The notes beneath the pieces were generated by a model. That model did not search any database. It was not told the origin of the DNA and saw nothing but the letters and a program-made list of their open reading frames with translations. Source: Calliopum simillimum (Eukaryota > Arthropoda > Insecta > Diptera > Lauxaniidae). From it: DNA of 64,000 bases. Location of the stretch: the NCBI GenBank assembly GCA_951812925.1, contig OX638369.1:59224228-59288227 (forward strand), written 5' to 3'. Shown one piece after another: positions 22,828-36,285 of the stretch (positions are counted from its first letter, which is position 1; each line of letters begins with the position of its first letter). The position numbers and the translations under genes were made by a program.

Positions 22828-25800
22828 CTAACTGAAAAAATATACAGAGTCCAGTACATTATTTAAATCAAAATCGCCTTTTTGAGGCAATTGGCGCAAT
22901 ACACGATTAAGATTACGTTTAGAGATATCTTCAGCAGAGCCATCGTTTGATAAGTCACTGTAAATAATAACATGTTAAATAAAAACAAATATTCCGTTTG
23001 CACAAATTAAATAACGTACGCTTTCTTAAAACTGTACTTTTCGCACATAAATTGTGATAATTCTTCCAGAATTGGCTGTGAGTGCAAAGCAACAAACTGT
23101 TCGCGGCAAATCTGCATGAGAAAAATGTTTAAAAAAATATGTATCAAAGGCATAAACAGTAACTGTCCTACTTTGTTTAGATCTGGCACAGTGCACGCAT
23201 GTGTCCAAAAACAATCGTGCACCGATACAAATGTCAACCCTTTGCGTTCGCAATGCAGTGATGTCAGCATCATGTGTGATGAATCTAGCGAGTGTATAAA
23301 ATTTGGTGGAAAGGCATTTTTCTGTTTTAATACATTTGGTCGTTCATACATGTCCATCGATATTGTCTCTGAAACTTGCACACTTGTTTTTGGGCCTTGC
23401 TTTAATTCAGCGCGATTGTACGGTTGCACCACTGGCAAACCCAGTGGAGTACACCATTCTACATTCTGTCCGCCAACGCCAGATATTAGACGTGCACATT
23501 CGGTAAACCAGTCCTGTATCTCTCTCGTTGAAGTAAACATTTCGCGAAGACTTTCAAAGGTTTTCGTCGTAAGGTACGTAGACGCAGGCCAGACCCAATC
23601 GTTGGGGAAGTCAGCAATATCTTTAAGTTGACGCGCTATTTGCAAGCGTGCACCATAACGTGTGACTCCATAAACTGTGGTCATGACAGTCTGTTTAATA
23701 ACTTTGCGCCTCACAAAACCTTGGAGCGCTTGAGCTACATGTAAACCATTATCTGCGTCCTGTTCACGCGTTTTTTCTACAAGAGCTGCAACAGCACTAT
23801 AAACATCTTGCGGTTTACTCGACGGTGCCAAGTTAACACTTATTGCGCCGGCTTTGTCGCGTCCGAGTGCGGCATAGTGCTGGAGACCATTACATGAACC
23901 ATCTTGATGTATGGGAAAGCGGCTGAGATAGGCTGACAAAAAATTTATTTTACTTATTTATTTATTTATTTTATTTATTTATTTATTTATTTATTGGCAC
24001 CAAAATGATCTATTAAATGTAAATAAGCACCATGTAAAATTTGGTCCATTCCAAACCATTTTAAAAACCGAAAAGTCGTCTAAATATGGAAAAAACTGTT
24101 GTGTTAAAATTTAAATTGTTCAACTTTTTATATGTACTAGAATCGCCCAATGGTCAAAATTCGACCACAAATATATATAATAATTTTGGTACTTTTTTGA
24201 CACATAGTACTATTTTTGCTATTTGGTACGAATAGAAAAGCTCATTTATCATTCCTGGTACAATGACAAATATGAAACGTAAACAAAACAAAAAACACGA
24301 ACAGTGCTATGCTTTTTGTTTTTCCCTTTGTGTTTTATCCTCTTTTCAGCTCTGTGTGACCGCGTATTTTGTTGTTGCCAATATTGAAAAATTTGTATTT
24401 AATTTTGGCAGGCTTAAGGGCAACATATTTAAATAATTTTAACTTTTTGCACATCTACACACAAATACCTTTCTAATGGTGTATAATTCAAAGTCGTACT
24501 TCATTTCTAACATAGTAAAAAAAAGGAGGACAAATTTTTGTCTTTCGTATTAATATATAGACTTTGAGCTGCTAATCTCAAATCTGCAATTCATTTCTTT
24601 ATAAGTTCTGTAAGATATGAGCCACACCATTTCGTATCTTTATTTTTCACCTCGAATGGACAATATCTTCAAAACTACAGAATTTACGGAAACAATAATT
24701 GCGGATTAGAATGTAGCGGCGCAAAATCCATTTAAAAAGTTGAACAGTTTAAATTTTAAAACAACAATTTTTTCTATATTCAGGACCACTTTTCGGTTTG
24801 TAAAATGGGCGATATTTCGTTTTTTGGGCATTTTTATCCTACCGCCTTTAAATTAGAGCATTCTTTAAAACGTGCAAACTTGTAAGTTCGTAAAGCTTGC
24901 TTCAGGAACGCATCTTTCGGCAAACTTGAAAACAAGTGCGTAAGTCGTCTGTTTAAACAGTGTTGCCTTCTATACTATTTTTGTTAGGTTGATAACAGTG
25001 TTTGAAAACATAAATAAAAATGCAGCGAAGAAATGACAAAATTATATTAATTCAGAATTTTAAAGAAAATGCCATAAATGACTTATTGATGCTGGAAATA
25101 TTTGGATGCAGTGATGATAAATATTTATTTTGAAATAGAAAGTACATGAAAATAGACATGACTACGATTTTCGTGGTCCCACGATTTAAATATGTTTTCA
25201 AAATATGATGAAAAAATTAGATAAAATTTTCGATAACATTGTTTTTTAGATATCAATCAATGTTTTAAGAATATGTAAATACTGAACCAATTTCAAGAAA
25301 ATTATGAAAGGATAAGATTTGTAAATTTTGTATAAAAAAATAAATTATTCTATATGAAGAATATAACTAAAGCCGCTTCAGATTATTTGAGAAGTCATAC
25401 AGAAACTCTTATGAGTTGTCAAATATGGCAACTCTGATAGTGTGAATGCAAATTTGTTACACAAATGATTTATCAGAAGAAAACTCATACGAGTTTTTTG
25501 GCATTAGATTTGAATCTATTTGAAAAGAGAAGTCATATGAGTTTTCGAATTTTTTAATGTTGTTTGATATATAAAAAATTAAAGCAATTTCAACAACATA
25601 AATGAAAAACAATAAAAATGTGACAGAAAAAAAATCAGACAGAAAAACATAAAGAAACGCATATGACTTCCCAGACAGTCTGAAGTGCCTGAAGTAAGGA
25701 GCTACTTTTTATCAAATTCGCTACATACCTTAATATTTTTATTTAATAAGTTTCACTTGAATACTTAAAATTAGCTCAATAAATGGCAACACTTTTCACC

Positions 25801-28800
25801 TCGTAGTTTTACGAGTTTGCCTCGAAAAGATCGTAGCACGCGTGAACTACGTTCAATACGATTTTCGAGTTTACGAGGGTTTCGAGACATTTACACGTTT
25901 TAAGGAATGCCCTAAATAATTTAAAATTTCTTATGAAATATTTTGTTTCAATTTACCTTCAGGATTGGGGGAACGATGAACCTTAGCTATTTCCATACAA
26001 CAGGAAAGTGTTTGCCATGGTTCATCTGATTTTGCCCACCACATTCGGCCTGTTAGCGGTTTATCTGCAGAATCGAGAATTTCATTCATCACACTTTCGG
26101 CGTAATACAAGCGTTCACGTACGGAGTTACGTTTTTTTAATCCAGTCAAGTTAATACAATGCAATTTTAGCCAACTAAAACCATCCACACCCAATGGTTG
26201 AGCTTGATCGAAAATAAGCATAGAACGTGCTAAATCTGAACCCAAGTGATTAAGATGAGGTGGTATCGGATATACACGTCCGCGGAAATCCATGTTATGT
26301 GGAAGCCAAAAAACTTTATTGCGATACTGGTTTAAAATTAATTATAGTAAATTATAAGAAAGTGTCAACGTATTAACAAGTTACATTACATGATTCGCTA
26401 GAGAAAGTCTGTAGAGAGTGTCACACCATAAGCTATACATTTCGGCTTGTTTGCGTCGATGTCCAAGTTTTTCTTTAAATAATTCTGCGCGTTTTGCGCT
26501 TGAGATAGAAGCATTTTGATCGGTTAAAGAAGGCATTGGGGGCAATGAACTTGGCGGTTGTGGGACATCCAGTTTACTGTCGCCACCATTTTGAAAAACT
26601 TCAATGATTACATCCAGTAACTATAGAAATCAAATCAATTATAAGTAAGATAATTCCTTATACAAAATTTTGAGGCAATACTTCGGTATTCACGCGCCAT
26701 GGTATACTAGCTAATTGATTGAGAGAATCTAAGGCAGGGTAAAGATTTTGTGTATTCGATGTGTTGATGCGGTCCCATTGCTGTACAGCCTGGAAACAAT
26801 AAAATTATTTAAGGTAAACCAAATCAAATTGTCAAGTGCTTTACTTGATGCGGTAAGCGTATTAAGTCTGATTTATTTAATAAATATCCTCCAGTGTACG
26901 GTGTGCTCCAAGGTTGTGGTGGACATAACATCGGGACAAGATTGGAATCAAATGTTAGTGTCTGTTGTCGAGAGGCGCGAAAAAGCCTAAAAATATTATT
27001 AATTTGATTTAATCGAAATGCTACTGAGCATTTGTAAAATGTATAGCAAACCTAGCTAATACAGGATGTGGCTTTACTTCTTCTGTTACCAAACGACCTT
27101 TATTACGAAACAATGTATAGAAGGCAGGAAGCATATTTTGTTGTTTTGTCTTTGATTTCTGTCTCATAATATGCGAATCGATTTTGAGGTCTCTCATTAA
27201 AACATTGTACAGAAATCGACCAACGCCAGTGAGTACATTTGTAGGCCATGTAACTTCTCTTATATCCATGCTTGGTCCAGTAGCGCGTTGTTCGTGCACC
27301 AAGCGTTGCCACATTTGACGCGTGTTATCACTAGTACAACCATCATCCCATATTCCACAGTACGTACCATAAATTTCTCCGACTTTTTCTAAAATACCAT
27401 TTTTCTTCTTTTGTTCAATTTGATATCTGCAAAAGGCATAATTATTTTTTTTCACTTCAATGCTGCTGTCGGAAAAATAAATACGAACCTCTGCTGTACT
27501 TTTTGTCCTAATGCTTTATATATTTGACCTACGGTTGGACTAAAAGTCTCTGAACCTTCCGCTACTTTACGCACCTCTTTTAATAAAATATCAGCATACT
27601 GAGCTGTATCCAGTGTCTTCAGATATGTATAAAAACACATATAACCATTGGGTTTATAACGCAGTTGAGCCTTGAGGGTATTCATATCACGTTCAATAGC
27701 TGTGCAAATTTGTTTGTGCCAGCTCACTTCCAGCTCTTTTAATTTTTCGCGCTGTTTCATAAAAATTTCAAATAAAACGGCAATAAATACATAAAAATTA
27801 CGATTAATGCTTAAAAAGATAAAATTATAGTTGAGGCGCTGCGAACAATAACGTTTTAAGTAGACTTAGGGAGTTTTTGCGCCCATCGCTTTTTTAAAAA
27901 GTTTGGGTCCTCAAATATATGTGTACTTAATTTGAACTTCCAATTCTGATCACAAAATGTGGTAGAGCAAAATGTATGTACTGTTTGAAGAGTTGCTTGC
28001 AAGAAGGGGCGTTATTGCACAAATCAGTTCGGGGTAGGAAAAACAGTTTTTACTCAAAACCAAGGTGCCTAACGACAAAAGTGTATATGACAAAAAATGC
28101 TTAGAATTGTTCGAAGAATGCGTGTGAATTTTTTTATAATTTTTCAAAAGCTGGTTAAAAAAAACAAAAATCTAAAAAAATTCACATGCATTCTTTGGAA
28201 AATTCTAAGCATTTTTTGCCTTATACACTTTTTTCGTCAGGCACCTTGGTCTTGAGTAAAAATTAAAAAAATACAAGGTGCAAATTTAGATGCAAATGTA
28301 TGCATGCATTTTATAAAATTAAAATTTTAAAGAAATAAATATATAATGCACATTTGTAAATAGTTACGGTTAAAGTATTTTTCGTTCCTCTCATTTAAAA
28401 AAAAAATCATTAAAATCGGAGCAGTTTTGCCGGTTTCTCAAACAAAATGCTAACGTTACTTCAGTGATAGTCAAATGGATTTATGCAATAACGCTCTATA
28501 ATAAAAATTTTCCCTCTTCGATAATTCTGCTAATATGCATTAGTATAATGTGTTAGCGGCAATCATTTACTTATTTTGTTGGTGTTAATTGAATAAATTT
28601 GTTTTCACAGGTTTAAATAATGGTTTGCTCTTTGTACAGCATTCAGAAACTTTAAATTGAATTATATCGAAATGCCATTCCCTGACTTAGGGCGTTATTG
28701 CACGCAACGCCTCAGTTGGCCTTATCATGATTAAACATTCTCGAGAACTTTTTCTCAGACTCGGAAAAATGTTTTTGTTGGTAGGCCAAATTCACTGCAA

Positions 28801-31800
28801 AGTAATTATATTGGCAATAATTTGAGAGGGAATATTTTGACATATTAGGGGTTATCGTGAATCAATATTTCAAACTGCAATAGAGAATCCACAGCAGTCA
28901 AAGAAAAATTCCCCGGGAATAATTATACGCGATAACCTACTTTGTAAGAATTTATTCTCTAATTTTTCAACAGGGAATTCAAAGCGCGAATAAATATATT
29001 TGACTTCGTCACTAAGTCATATGAAGGTTTGCAGATTTATTTGGCCACACTCTCAGACTATCGCCAATTTTGTATTTTTTTTACTTTGTTGATGTTGTTT
29101 TTAATGAAATTTAGATGTTTAAATTTTTTTTTTTAGACTTAGCTGCCAAAATCAATGGAACATATTGGGGGTTATCGTGAATAAAGATTCCCGGGGAATT
29201 TTCTTAAACTGCAATAGAGAATGCACGGCAGTCCGAGAAAATTCCCCGGGAATCTTGATTCACGATAACCCCCAATAGGTCTGCAAAATAGATTTGTGGC
29301 GAAAATTGAAAAAAAAAAAAGTTTGGAAAAAAAGGATCCCTGCTAGAAATAGAATTTCACAATTTCAAATGCTCTCCCTCGAGAAAGGAATTTATTTCTG
29401 AAGGGGGTTTCCCAGAAAATTCATGATAAGGGGCCCAGTGAATGAGTAAGCCCACAGCATTGAACTCAATACAGTAGCTCGAACTTAAATTGGATTTAAA
29501 TTCCAACGTAGATTTCAAAGATTGCAAACGAAAGCGCTATGCAAGAAAAGTATAATATCAACAAGTTACAACAGCAGGGCGATGCATAACAAGAGAAAAC
29601 CACAGGAATTAGAACTTTTCCATGTGCTATATTGCTTTTTGTTGTGATTTTCAACAAATCTATGCTAAAGGTTAAAATAAAACAGCCTATCAATAAAAGT
29701 TTCTTTTGTTTTCCTTTATGCATATTGTCGTTTTTCGTAATTTTGTTGGTGTTTTTATTAAAACACACTGAACAGTAAGCTCAAACTAACAATGTCATAT
29801 GATCCTCGCTTGTTGGTAGCAAACAATACAAAACAGTATCTACTCCAAAAAACAGATTTCAAAATATTGCTGACAAACTTTTTATATATCACTAGCTGGC
29901 CTGGTTGCGACTTCGTTCGCCCATTCCCGATGCCTTTACGTACGAAGTCCCATCCATCTCCATCGAATCTCTCTTCCAATCACTAAGGTTTTTAAAGATC
30001 CATGTTTTGTAATCATAGCTCCCATAGGTACAGAGATATAGCATTTTATATATTTTTTGTATGAAGGGTGCAACTCCCCCTTCTCACCCCCCCGCCCAAG
30101 TTTTTCAAAGTAAATGGTAGATAGAATATTCATGTATGTACCAAGTTTTATAAAGATATCTGCAATTCTCCTACATCCAATATCCCCCAAGTTTTGCATG
30201 GTGAATAGTAGATATGTACATTATTCATAAGTTCATCAACTTTCATAATCATAGCTTGTATAACTGTAGAGATATAGCATTTTTTGCATTTTTTTCGTAT
30301 GGGGGGTGCAACCCCCGTTCCCCTCAGTGGCATCCCACCCCCTTAAGAACCTTCTACAGACCATAACAAACAATTTAAAAAAAAAATTATGTAAATCGGC
30401 CTTGTAGTTTCCGCGTTCATAAGCTACATACGGACACCATTTCATTTTTATATATATAGATTATTTTAACTACTTACACAATAATCCGCGTTAGGGAATC
30501 CTTTAGATTTTTCAATTGATTTGATAGTTATGCAACCGTCTAACTCGATTTGTAACTGATTACGTGCCATTTCTTCCAGATCACTTTTATTAAAGCCTCT
30601 CTTGGAATACATTATTTCACTAGAAGCCATTTTGAAACTTGAGTTGTCTTGATCTTTTTCACTAAACTTAAGCAAGTTGTCATTTAAATGATTTAACAGT
30701 GTGTTGGCATAACCCAATTCTGGCGGCGTATAGTTGACAACAAAATTATGTTTGACACGCTGTATAGCATCCAGTGCAATATCTCGTTGGTCAGCGACAA
30801 ATGTAGAGCGATCCATTATTTGATTTAAATCGAAGCCCTAAAAAAGCAATGTATTAAAATTTTCGTTTTTTAATAAAGTTTGTTATTTCGATTTGATGTT
30901 TACCATTACTGCAGCCTTTTTGATATAATGCTTGATAAACTTTGTATTTTCATCGCTTGGTTCCAACCGTCCTAAGCATTCAAAAATGGCAGCAAATGTC
31001 TGTTCATTAAATGAAATCCCATCTTCTTCTATTAAAGCAAATATTTCTTCGAATTGTTTAAATGAACCATTTTCAGCATAGCCATGCAATAGTATATTGT
31101 AGAGGTCGATTGTTGTCAAATTGCTATTTGACGCATGTGATTTACTTTTTGCACGCTGTCTGTATGTAACAATAGTAGAAAGAGCCCGATTCAGCAGTCC
31201 AGCAGAGATACAAACATTAAGATAGTTTGTTAAATTAATGCGTAAGGAACGCTCTTTCGCCAAACGCTGTTGTTCCTCATTTATATGAATTTTCGACTTG
31301 AATCTGTAGATGATATTTAAAAACTTTTTGAATGAAGATCCTTAGTACTTGCTAGAGAAACGATGCCGAGTTCGTTTTAAATTTTTTATGTTCCGAAATT
31401 TATACATTGTATATTTATATGATCTAATGCCCCTTCTCCTTCAGGTATACATATCGCTTATTTACTATAAGAACGGCACAACTCAAAAAACATGAATTTT
31501 GAGTTATCGATGCAGAATTATTCGTTACACCGTGCTTCGTATTGTATTAAAATTTCATATTAATATCTTTTACGGTCAGCGTTTGAGAACAGAATAACTT
31601 TTTTAATTGAAAACTTTAAACTCCATGCAGTGGCACAAAAAAGGTACACCATCACCTAAGAAAAATCATGGCGACAGTCTTTTGGGACTCAGCAGGGATT
31701 CTAATGATCAATTACAAAGATAAAGGTGTCTCCATAACAGAATAATACCACGCTTCAATCTTAGAGCCGTTTTCTCAATGTCTGGTTAAGAACTAATCAG

Positions 31801-33675
31801 AACTTTAACCGAGACTTTTTTGCACGACAACGATCCTGTCCACAACAGTTGCGTTGCGATAGCCTCCCTGCAGAAGGAGGCTTCGAAATTTTATATATTC
31901 CCCAAACTTGAGAAAAGAAATTCATGGGAAAAAATTTTCAAGTAATGACATAGTTAAAACATTTTTTTTCATAAGTTGGAAAGACCAGAAAAGTGCATTT
32001 GGGCAGCATGTGTATATATTAAAAAAAAGTAATAATACATTTATATTTTTATTTCCTTTTCTTATCCCCCATTCCGCGGTATTCAAAACGTCCCCTCGTA
32101 TGTTCATACATTTAAATAAGCTATCATACAATAATTTTGATTTAAATACCTTGGTTTCGATTTTGCAGTGGCAACCGCTTCAGTTATTTTTCTCGCACTT
32201 TTACTCGGACTCTCAAGACGGGCATCGGAAGAAACGTAGGGTTCTAATGATTCAAGAGGATCTACAATATTCGCTGCTTCGTTAACCTTGGCATGTGAAA
32301 AACTGTACACATTTTATGATTAAATAAAATCGGATAAAATAAGTCATAACAATTGAGTATTCACTAAAATACCTGTAACTATCCAAAGATTCATCTTTTT
32401 CGTGTTCAATCGTTTCTATGATATGCCGGAAATTGTTGAAACTTTTTAAAATATTTTGAATTTCTTGTGGGTCTTTAATTACTTCTTTGGTATGCTTTTC
32501 GTTGCCAAAAAATATGAGTGGTTTATCATCATAAATACCATCAGCAATTACTGAGCTATAAAGTGCATCGAAATCAATGGGCTGGTACTCAACAGGTTGC
32601 GGTGTCACAACTGAGGCCGCACTAGCTCTTGGCGATTTTTCCTTTTTAATTTTATCCATAATTTGCTGTTTCGATCTATTAATAAAGTCCTGAAGCTGTC
32701 TGGCTCGCAAACGCTTGACACGGGACATGCGTTGTTTCGCTGCTTTCTCTGTCACTGAATAATTTGTATAAAATGTAATATAATGAAATAATACGCCTAA
32801 CAAACAACACGCTTTATTTTATTAGTTTAAATAATATGTTAGTTTAGATCAGGGGAGTCTTAGGCTTGTAAAATGGGCGATGCCACGCCTCTAGAAAACA
32901 AAATTCGATATATCTCAGAAACGGTTTGACATAAAAGGCACTAAGCCAAATAACACGCATTAGAAAACTGGCACATATGTAAAGAGGATCACACCCTGGA
33001 AAAATGCGTCATATCTATGATACAATTTGACGCATAGGAATGAAATTTGGTACATATGAAGAAGGCACCGGGACAAAGGTGAGGCAATGCTCACCGGATA
33101 ATAGCTAGTATACAATTGCAAAAATTAAATAAAAAGGACCCTGTTATTTTCATATTAATGTGGACAAAAATCAATTTAGTGATGTCTATATATTGAATCA
33201 TATACCTAATAAATTTTAGTTTTATAGCTAACATACCTTCTAGCAATTCAACATATTTACTATAACGAACTTTGTGGCGTTTCTTTTTTGGCTTCTCTTC
33301 TGCATTTGTTGTTGTTGTCGTCTGTTGTCTTATCGCAGTAATAGCCGGAAAATAAGTTTGCCTCACACAGTTAACTTGGCTCGATACCGCTGGAGAATAT
33401 TTAAAACGCAATATTAACGCACATTATGAAACAGCTGCGTAATATTTTTAAGATAGTTTCTTACCATCCAGAATGGGATATGACCTTAAGACCGAATGCC
33501 GCAAAAGCAATAACTGGGCATGTGCTATTGTGTGTGATCTTGCCGTGATCCTTTGGTGACAGCATCCGATGGCATTTCCATTTGACGCAGCTTCAAGAAT
33601 CCCCGGCTTTTGACTGCCAAACATGAGTTTTATGTTGTGAAGTTTTGCATTTTTGACTGTTAGCAAACGATACAT
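22828..33675 (-). CDS. PolrMT: Mitochondrial DNA-directed RNA polymerase, 15 exons
   Basis: Exons in gene order: 33675-33465, 33389-33237, 32754-32373, 32302-32150, 31303-30904, 30837-30478, 27751-27489, 27426-27052, 26986-26845, 26789-26682, 26620-26390, 26326-25957, 23932-23172, 23111-23020 and 22957-22828. They join in frame into 1376 residues (fly enzyme ~1370). This T7-like, single-subunit enzyme transcribes mitochondrial DNA and primes its replication. The N-terminus is basic, as expected for a targeting sequence. Exon 5 carries pentatricopeptide-like helices (~340-400). The catalytic core has aspartate D1060 in QDGSCNGLQH, K1129 and Y1137 in RKVIKQTVMTTVYG, and D1289 in VHDCFWTHA. The C-terminus ends SVYFFS, typical of the family. 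The start at 33675 is the first ATG; the frame upstream opens only with GTG. Introns 6 (2.7 kb) and 12 (2.0 kb) are swollen by repeats. No frame breaks are seen. Confidence 0.96.
23941..23999. repeat. (TTTA)n low-complexity run
   Basis: Tandem TTTA/TTTAT units directly beside the acceptor of polymerase exon 13. Confidence 0.85.
24056..24808. mobile_element. ~750-bp inverted-repeat element holding repeat R3 copy b
   Basis: The left end (24056) 'ccattttaaaaaccgaaaag' and the right end (24808) mirror one another over ~75 bp, with 'ttgttcaactttttatatg' at the inner edge. It lies in intron 12 of the polymerase gene. Confidence 0.65.
24139..24560 (+). repeat. Dispersed repeat 'R3', copy b
   Basis: Starts 'agaatcgcccaatggtcaaa', as copy c does, and carries the 'ctgtgtgaccgcgtattttg' block. 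It sits inside the inverted-repeat element at 24056-24808. Confidence 0.7.
24848..25923. mobile_element. ~1.07-kb inverted-repeat element in intron 12
   Basis: 'gcattctttaaaacgtgcaaac' at the left and a reverse-complement version, 'gtttacgagg...acacgttttaaggaatgc', at the right suggest terminal repeats of ~40 bp. A smaller palindrome around TCATATGAGTTTT-type blocks lies at 25380-25690. No coding capacity. Confidence 0.5.
27832..28714. mobile_element. ~880-bp MITE, TGAGGCGYTGCG ends, copy 1 (intron 6)
   Basis: Both ends carry TGAGGCG followed by 'aataacg' in inverted orientation. An inner palindrome spans about 28000-28265 ('tgcttagaattgttcgaaga' facing 'ttcttt..aaaattctaagca'). A shorter inverted copy is at 51744-52154. 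Confidence 0.65.
28849..28937. mobile_element. ~107-bp palindromic MITE, copy 3, internally deleted
   Basis: Left end GGGGTTATCGTGAATCAA is present, the first 'gattcccggggaatttt' part is lost, and the right end has drifted to CGCGATAACC. It lies in intron 6 of the polymerase gene, 230 bp from copy 4. Confidence 0.7.
29167..29273. mobile_element. 107-bp palindromic MITE, copy 4 (best copy)
   Basis: GGGGGTTATCGTGAAT and ATTCACGATAACCCCC are perfectly inverted, and the inner CCCGGGGAATTTTCT arms also pair. This is the most intact copy in the window. Confidence 0.88.
29893..30465. repeat. Interspersed repeat with GACTTCGTTCGCC head and TATATATATAGA tail
   Basis: Head 'actagctggcctggttgcgacttcgttcgcc', two tandem ~200-bp modules around 'gagatatagcatttt' and 'gggtgcaactccccc', and a TA-rich tail. 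The modules are related to the tandem block at 63661-64000, and the head to 62129. Located in intron 6 of the polymerase gene. Class uncertain. Confidence 0.55.
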
Positions 33676-34423
33676 TTTCACTTGAATTAAATAATTTGCA
33701 CCACGATTTTATTTAGACATATGTATTAATTATATTTATTTTGTTCTTGCATAATAGCCTACTTTTCGAGGTAAAAAGAAAGAAAACATTTCTTTTGACA
33801 ATACAAAATACGAAAACACATGGAACTGTATTCAGAACATACGAGAAGCTTTGTAGCAACCTCACAAAATGACAATTGTTGACAATTAGCTTGTATCTTC
33901 TGAAAGTGTACTGAGTTCACAATAGATTTGAGTGCTGCCAGATGTTTAGTTTCCTTTTCCGTTGGCAAAATATGGGGAATCCCTCAAAATCGGAGGAATT
34001 CAGAATCCGCTTGAGGAATTCTTGAGGAAGTTTTATTTGAGAAATTTTTGGGGATTTGTTTTTATTTTTGATATTAACCATTTAATGTGAGTTAGGAAAG
34101 TTTAAAGGATTTTCGGCAATATTTTCCAGTAGGAATCCACTAAATTCTTTTATCCGTTCTTATTAAAACGTAAGTTTATTAGAACAATACATATGAACCT
34201 CAGAAATCAAACTTGCACTTTTGAAGGTCCGTCAAAAACTACTGAGATAGATTTTATGACTTTTCGCCTTTTGAAAATTTTGAAAATTAGACGTATTTAA
34301 TTTCGCCGTTTTTTTCAGATATAAGGAATTTGACTCAAAATTAAGGCATCACTGACTGGATTGCTCTTGGGTTGAAACATTAACCAGATGAAATAAGAAA
34401 ATAATTCATCACCGTTAATACCT
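33676..34423. other. Upstream flank of the polymerase gene
   Basis: AT-rich; a 5' UTR and promoter must lie here, but no core-promoter motif is clear. Confidence 0.4.
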
Positions 34424-34871
34424 TTAACTCCTAGGAGGAGCATAGGGCCAAAATACCTTTACTTTGATCAATTGCTCCGTCATTTGACTGACAGTAAGTT
34501 TGAAGTTTACCAAATCACAACACTCTTTTCACTTTTTTCACTTATGTTTTTGAATTATTTATTATTAAAATTTTTCTTAAAACAATTGAGACGAATAAAT
34601 TTTTGATTTTATCTTTAATTTGCTTTTTATTATAAATTTTGAGCCCTAAACCCTAAGCCCAGAATGTTTGGAAAGGTGCCCCGTAACATATCTACTACAT
34701 ACTTCTGAATTATGTGCTCTCCCGTATATTATCGAAAAACTCGATTTTCTCTAAATTTTTAGATAAAACGACCTCCTGACACCTTCTCGGGTCGAAATTT
34801 TTTTGTTCATCTATTGGGATGATATATTGATATCCTAATTATTGAAATTTCTTAAAACTAGGAGGGTTAAA
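34424..34871. mobile_element. Possible piggyBac-like MITE, TTAACTCCTAG...CTAGGAGGGTTAA
   Basis: TTAA occurs at both ends (34424-34427, 34868-34871) with imperfect inverted CTCCTAG ends. Its left terminus matches 37648-37674 as a 27-bp exact reverse complement, so a second, truncated copy may lie there. Confidence 0.4.
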
Positions 34872-35142
34872 ATGAACTGAACCATTTCGTGGTTGCGTAA
34901 GAGTGCCGAGAGATATAAAAATATTCACCAACTACAATTACCTTTTCCTCCTCAAAGTTATTTTAAACCATTCTTTCCCCTTATTTTCATGACTTTCTCT
35001 TACAAAATTGTTATTTTCAGTAAAAATTTTTAAATTATTTAGCGTCCCAATCCATTAAGGAGTTTATAAAAATTTCTAAATGGTTCATATAGGTTGACAC
35101 AAAGTTATATATCGGGTATACAAATTATTTTTTTAAAGTCTA

Positions 35143-35275
35143 AGGGCCAATTTCACAATGTTCATTAAGTCTTAACTGGAACTTTAACTGTCACTTGGGC
35201 ATTATGTTAATTCCATACAAAATTTTTATTTATCTGGAAGTTAAATTTTAACTGGATATTGTGAAAATGGCCTTA
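35143..35275. mobile_element. MITE related to 22055-22237
   Basis: 'aagggccaatttcacaatgt' at the left and 'attgtgaaaatggcctta' at the right, with the shared centre 'ccatacaaaatttttattta'. More diverged than the copy at 22055. Confidence 0.7.
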
Positions 35276-35699
35276 TGAGACTTTCCGTATGTCCACCCTT
35301 TAAACGACTTAATCGAGTTTCTACTGTACCATGAAAAATAAAATTTATGCGACATTTAATTTGTATCAATTCATATTTTAGGTTTTTATAAATAACATTT
35401 AGTAATTCTATTACATAGCGATAAAAGCCATAAAAAACCACATGGTTAATACTGGTGTGTGCACTTCTTGCACACCCAACAATTTCCACCGCAACTTATA
35501 AAAGAGCTAAACATTTTCTTATGAAATAAATTAAAATTTAATTGAAGTTCATAGAATATTAATAACCAAAAGGGTGCAGAGAAGGGAAATAACTTATGTG
35601 TGTATGTATGTAAGTACATGTACCACTTATGATATCGCCAAATTCACTTTAAATTAATGAAACACTTTCAAATATTTTTTAATGCAAATCAAAACATAC

Positions 35700-36110
35700 A
35701 CAAAAAAAAAAAATATCGGTCAATCCAACCGATTTAAACGATAGAAATTGCACCAACCCGCAGTAAAGGTTAAATTGACTGTGCAGTCCAGTAAAATTAC
35801 TGTAAAAATAGTACTGTACAGTTGCTGTTAAAATGTTTAGGTACTCTGAAAACAGTTAATTTAACCTAGATTTTCGATAGAAATTGCACCAACCCGGAGT
35901 TTTTATATTTTGACCGTAGAACTCTGTAAATTTACAGTTAACTCGGTTTAAAAACTATCAATCGCAGTTACAGTAAAAATAACCTTCTTAAAAGGTCAGC
36001 TAACAAAATAAACTGTTCCAAACAGTTAAAACTGTTTTGGAACAGTTGGCTGTAACTAGCCGTTTCCAAAAACTCGTAGAAATTGTAGCAAACAACTTCT
36101 ACGGCGACAC
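35700..36110. repeat. Region with direct repeats and many CAGTTA/TAACTG motifs
   Basis: 'cgatagaaattgcaccaaccc' occurs twice (about 35739 and 35875), followed by stretches rich in ACAGTTA and TAACTGT. It could be an old degenerate foldback; no gene. Confidence 0.45.
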
Positions 36111-36285
36111 CATTTCGAATGGTAAAATATCAGTACAACTCTAGCAAACTTATGTTGAATTATTCTTAAACAATGTGAGAATTTTATGAATCTGTTAAAA
36201 ACTCAATTCAAAATGTTATTCATATGAAAAAAAAAATGTATGGAATACAAAATGTACAGTTGAATTCAACTGTAGAAAAGTAATA

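Noticed and set aside
30883..31263. ATG-initiated frame with PPR-like helices as a separate gene
   Set aside because: It is exon 5 of the mitochondrial RNA polymerase; both splice sites restore the frame.
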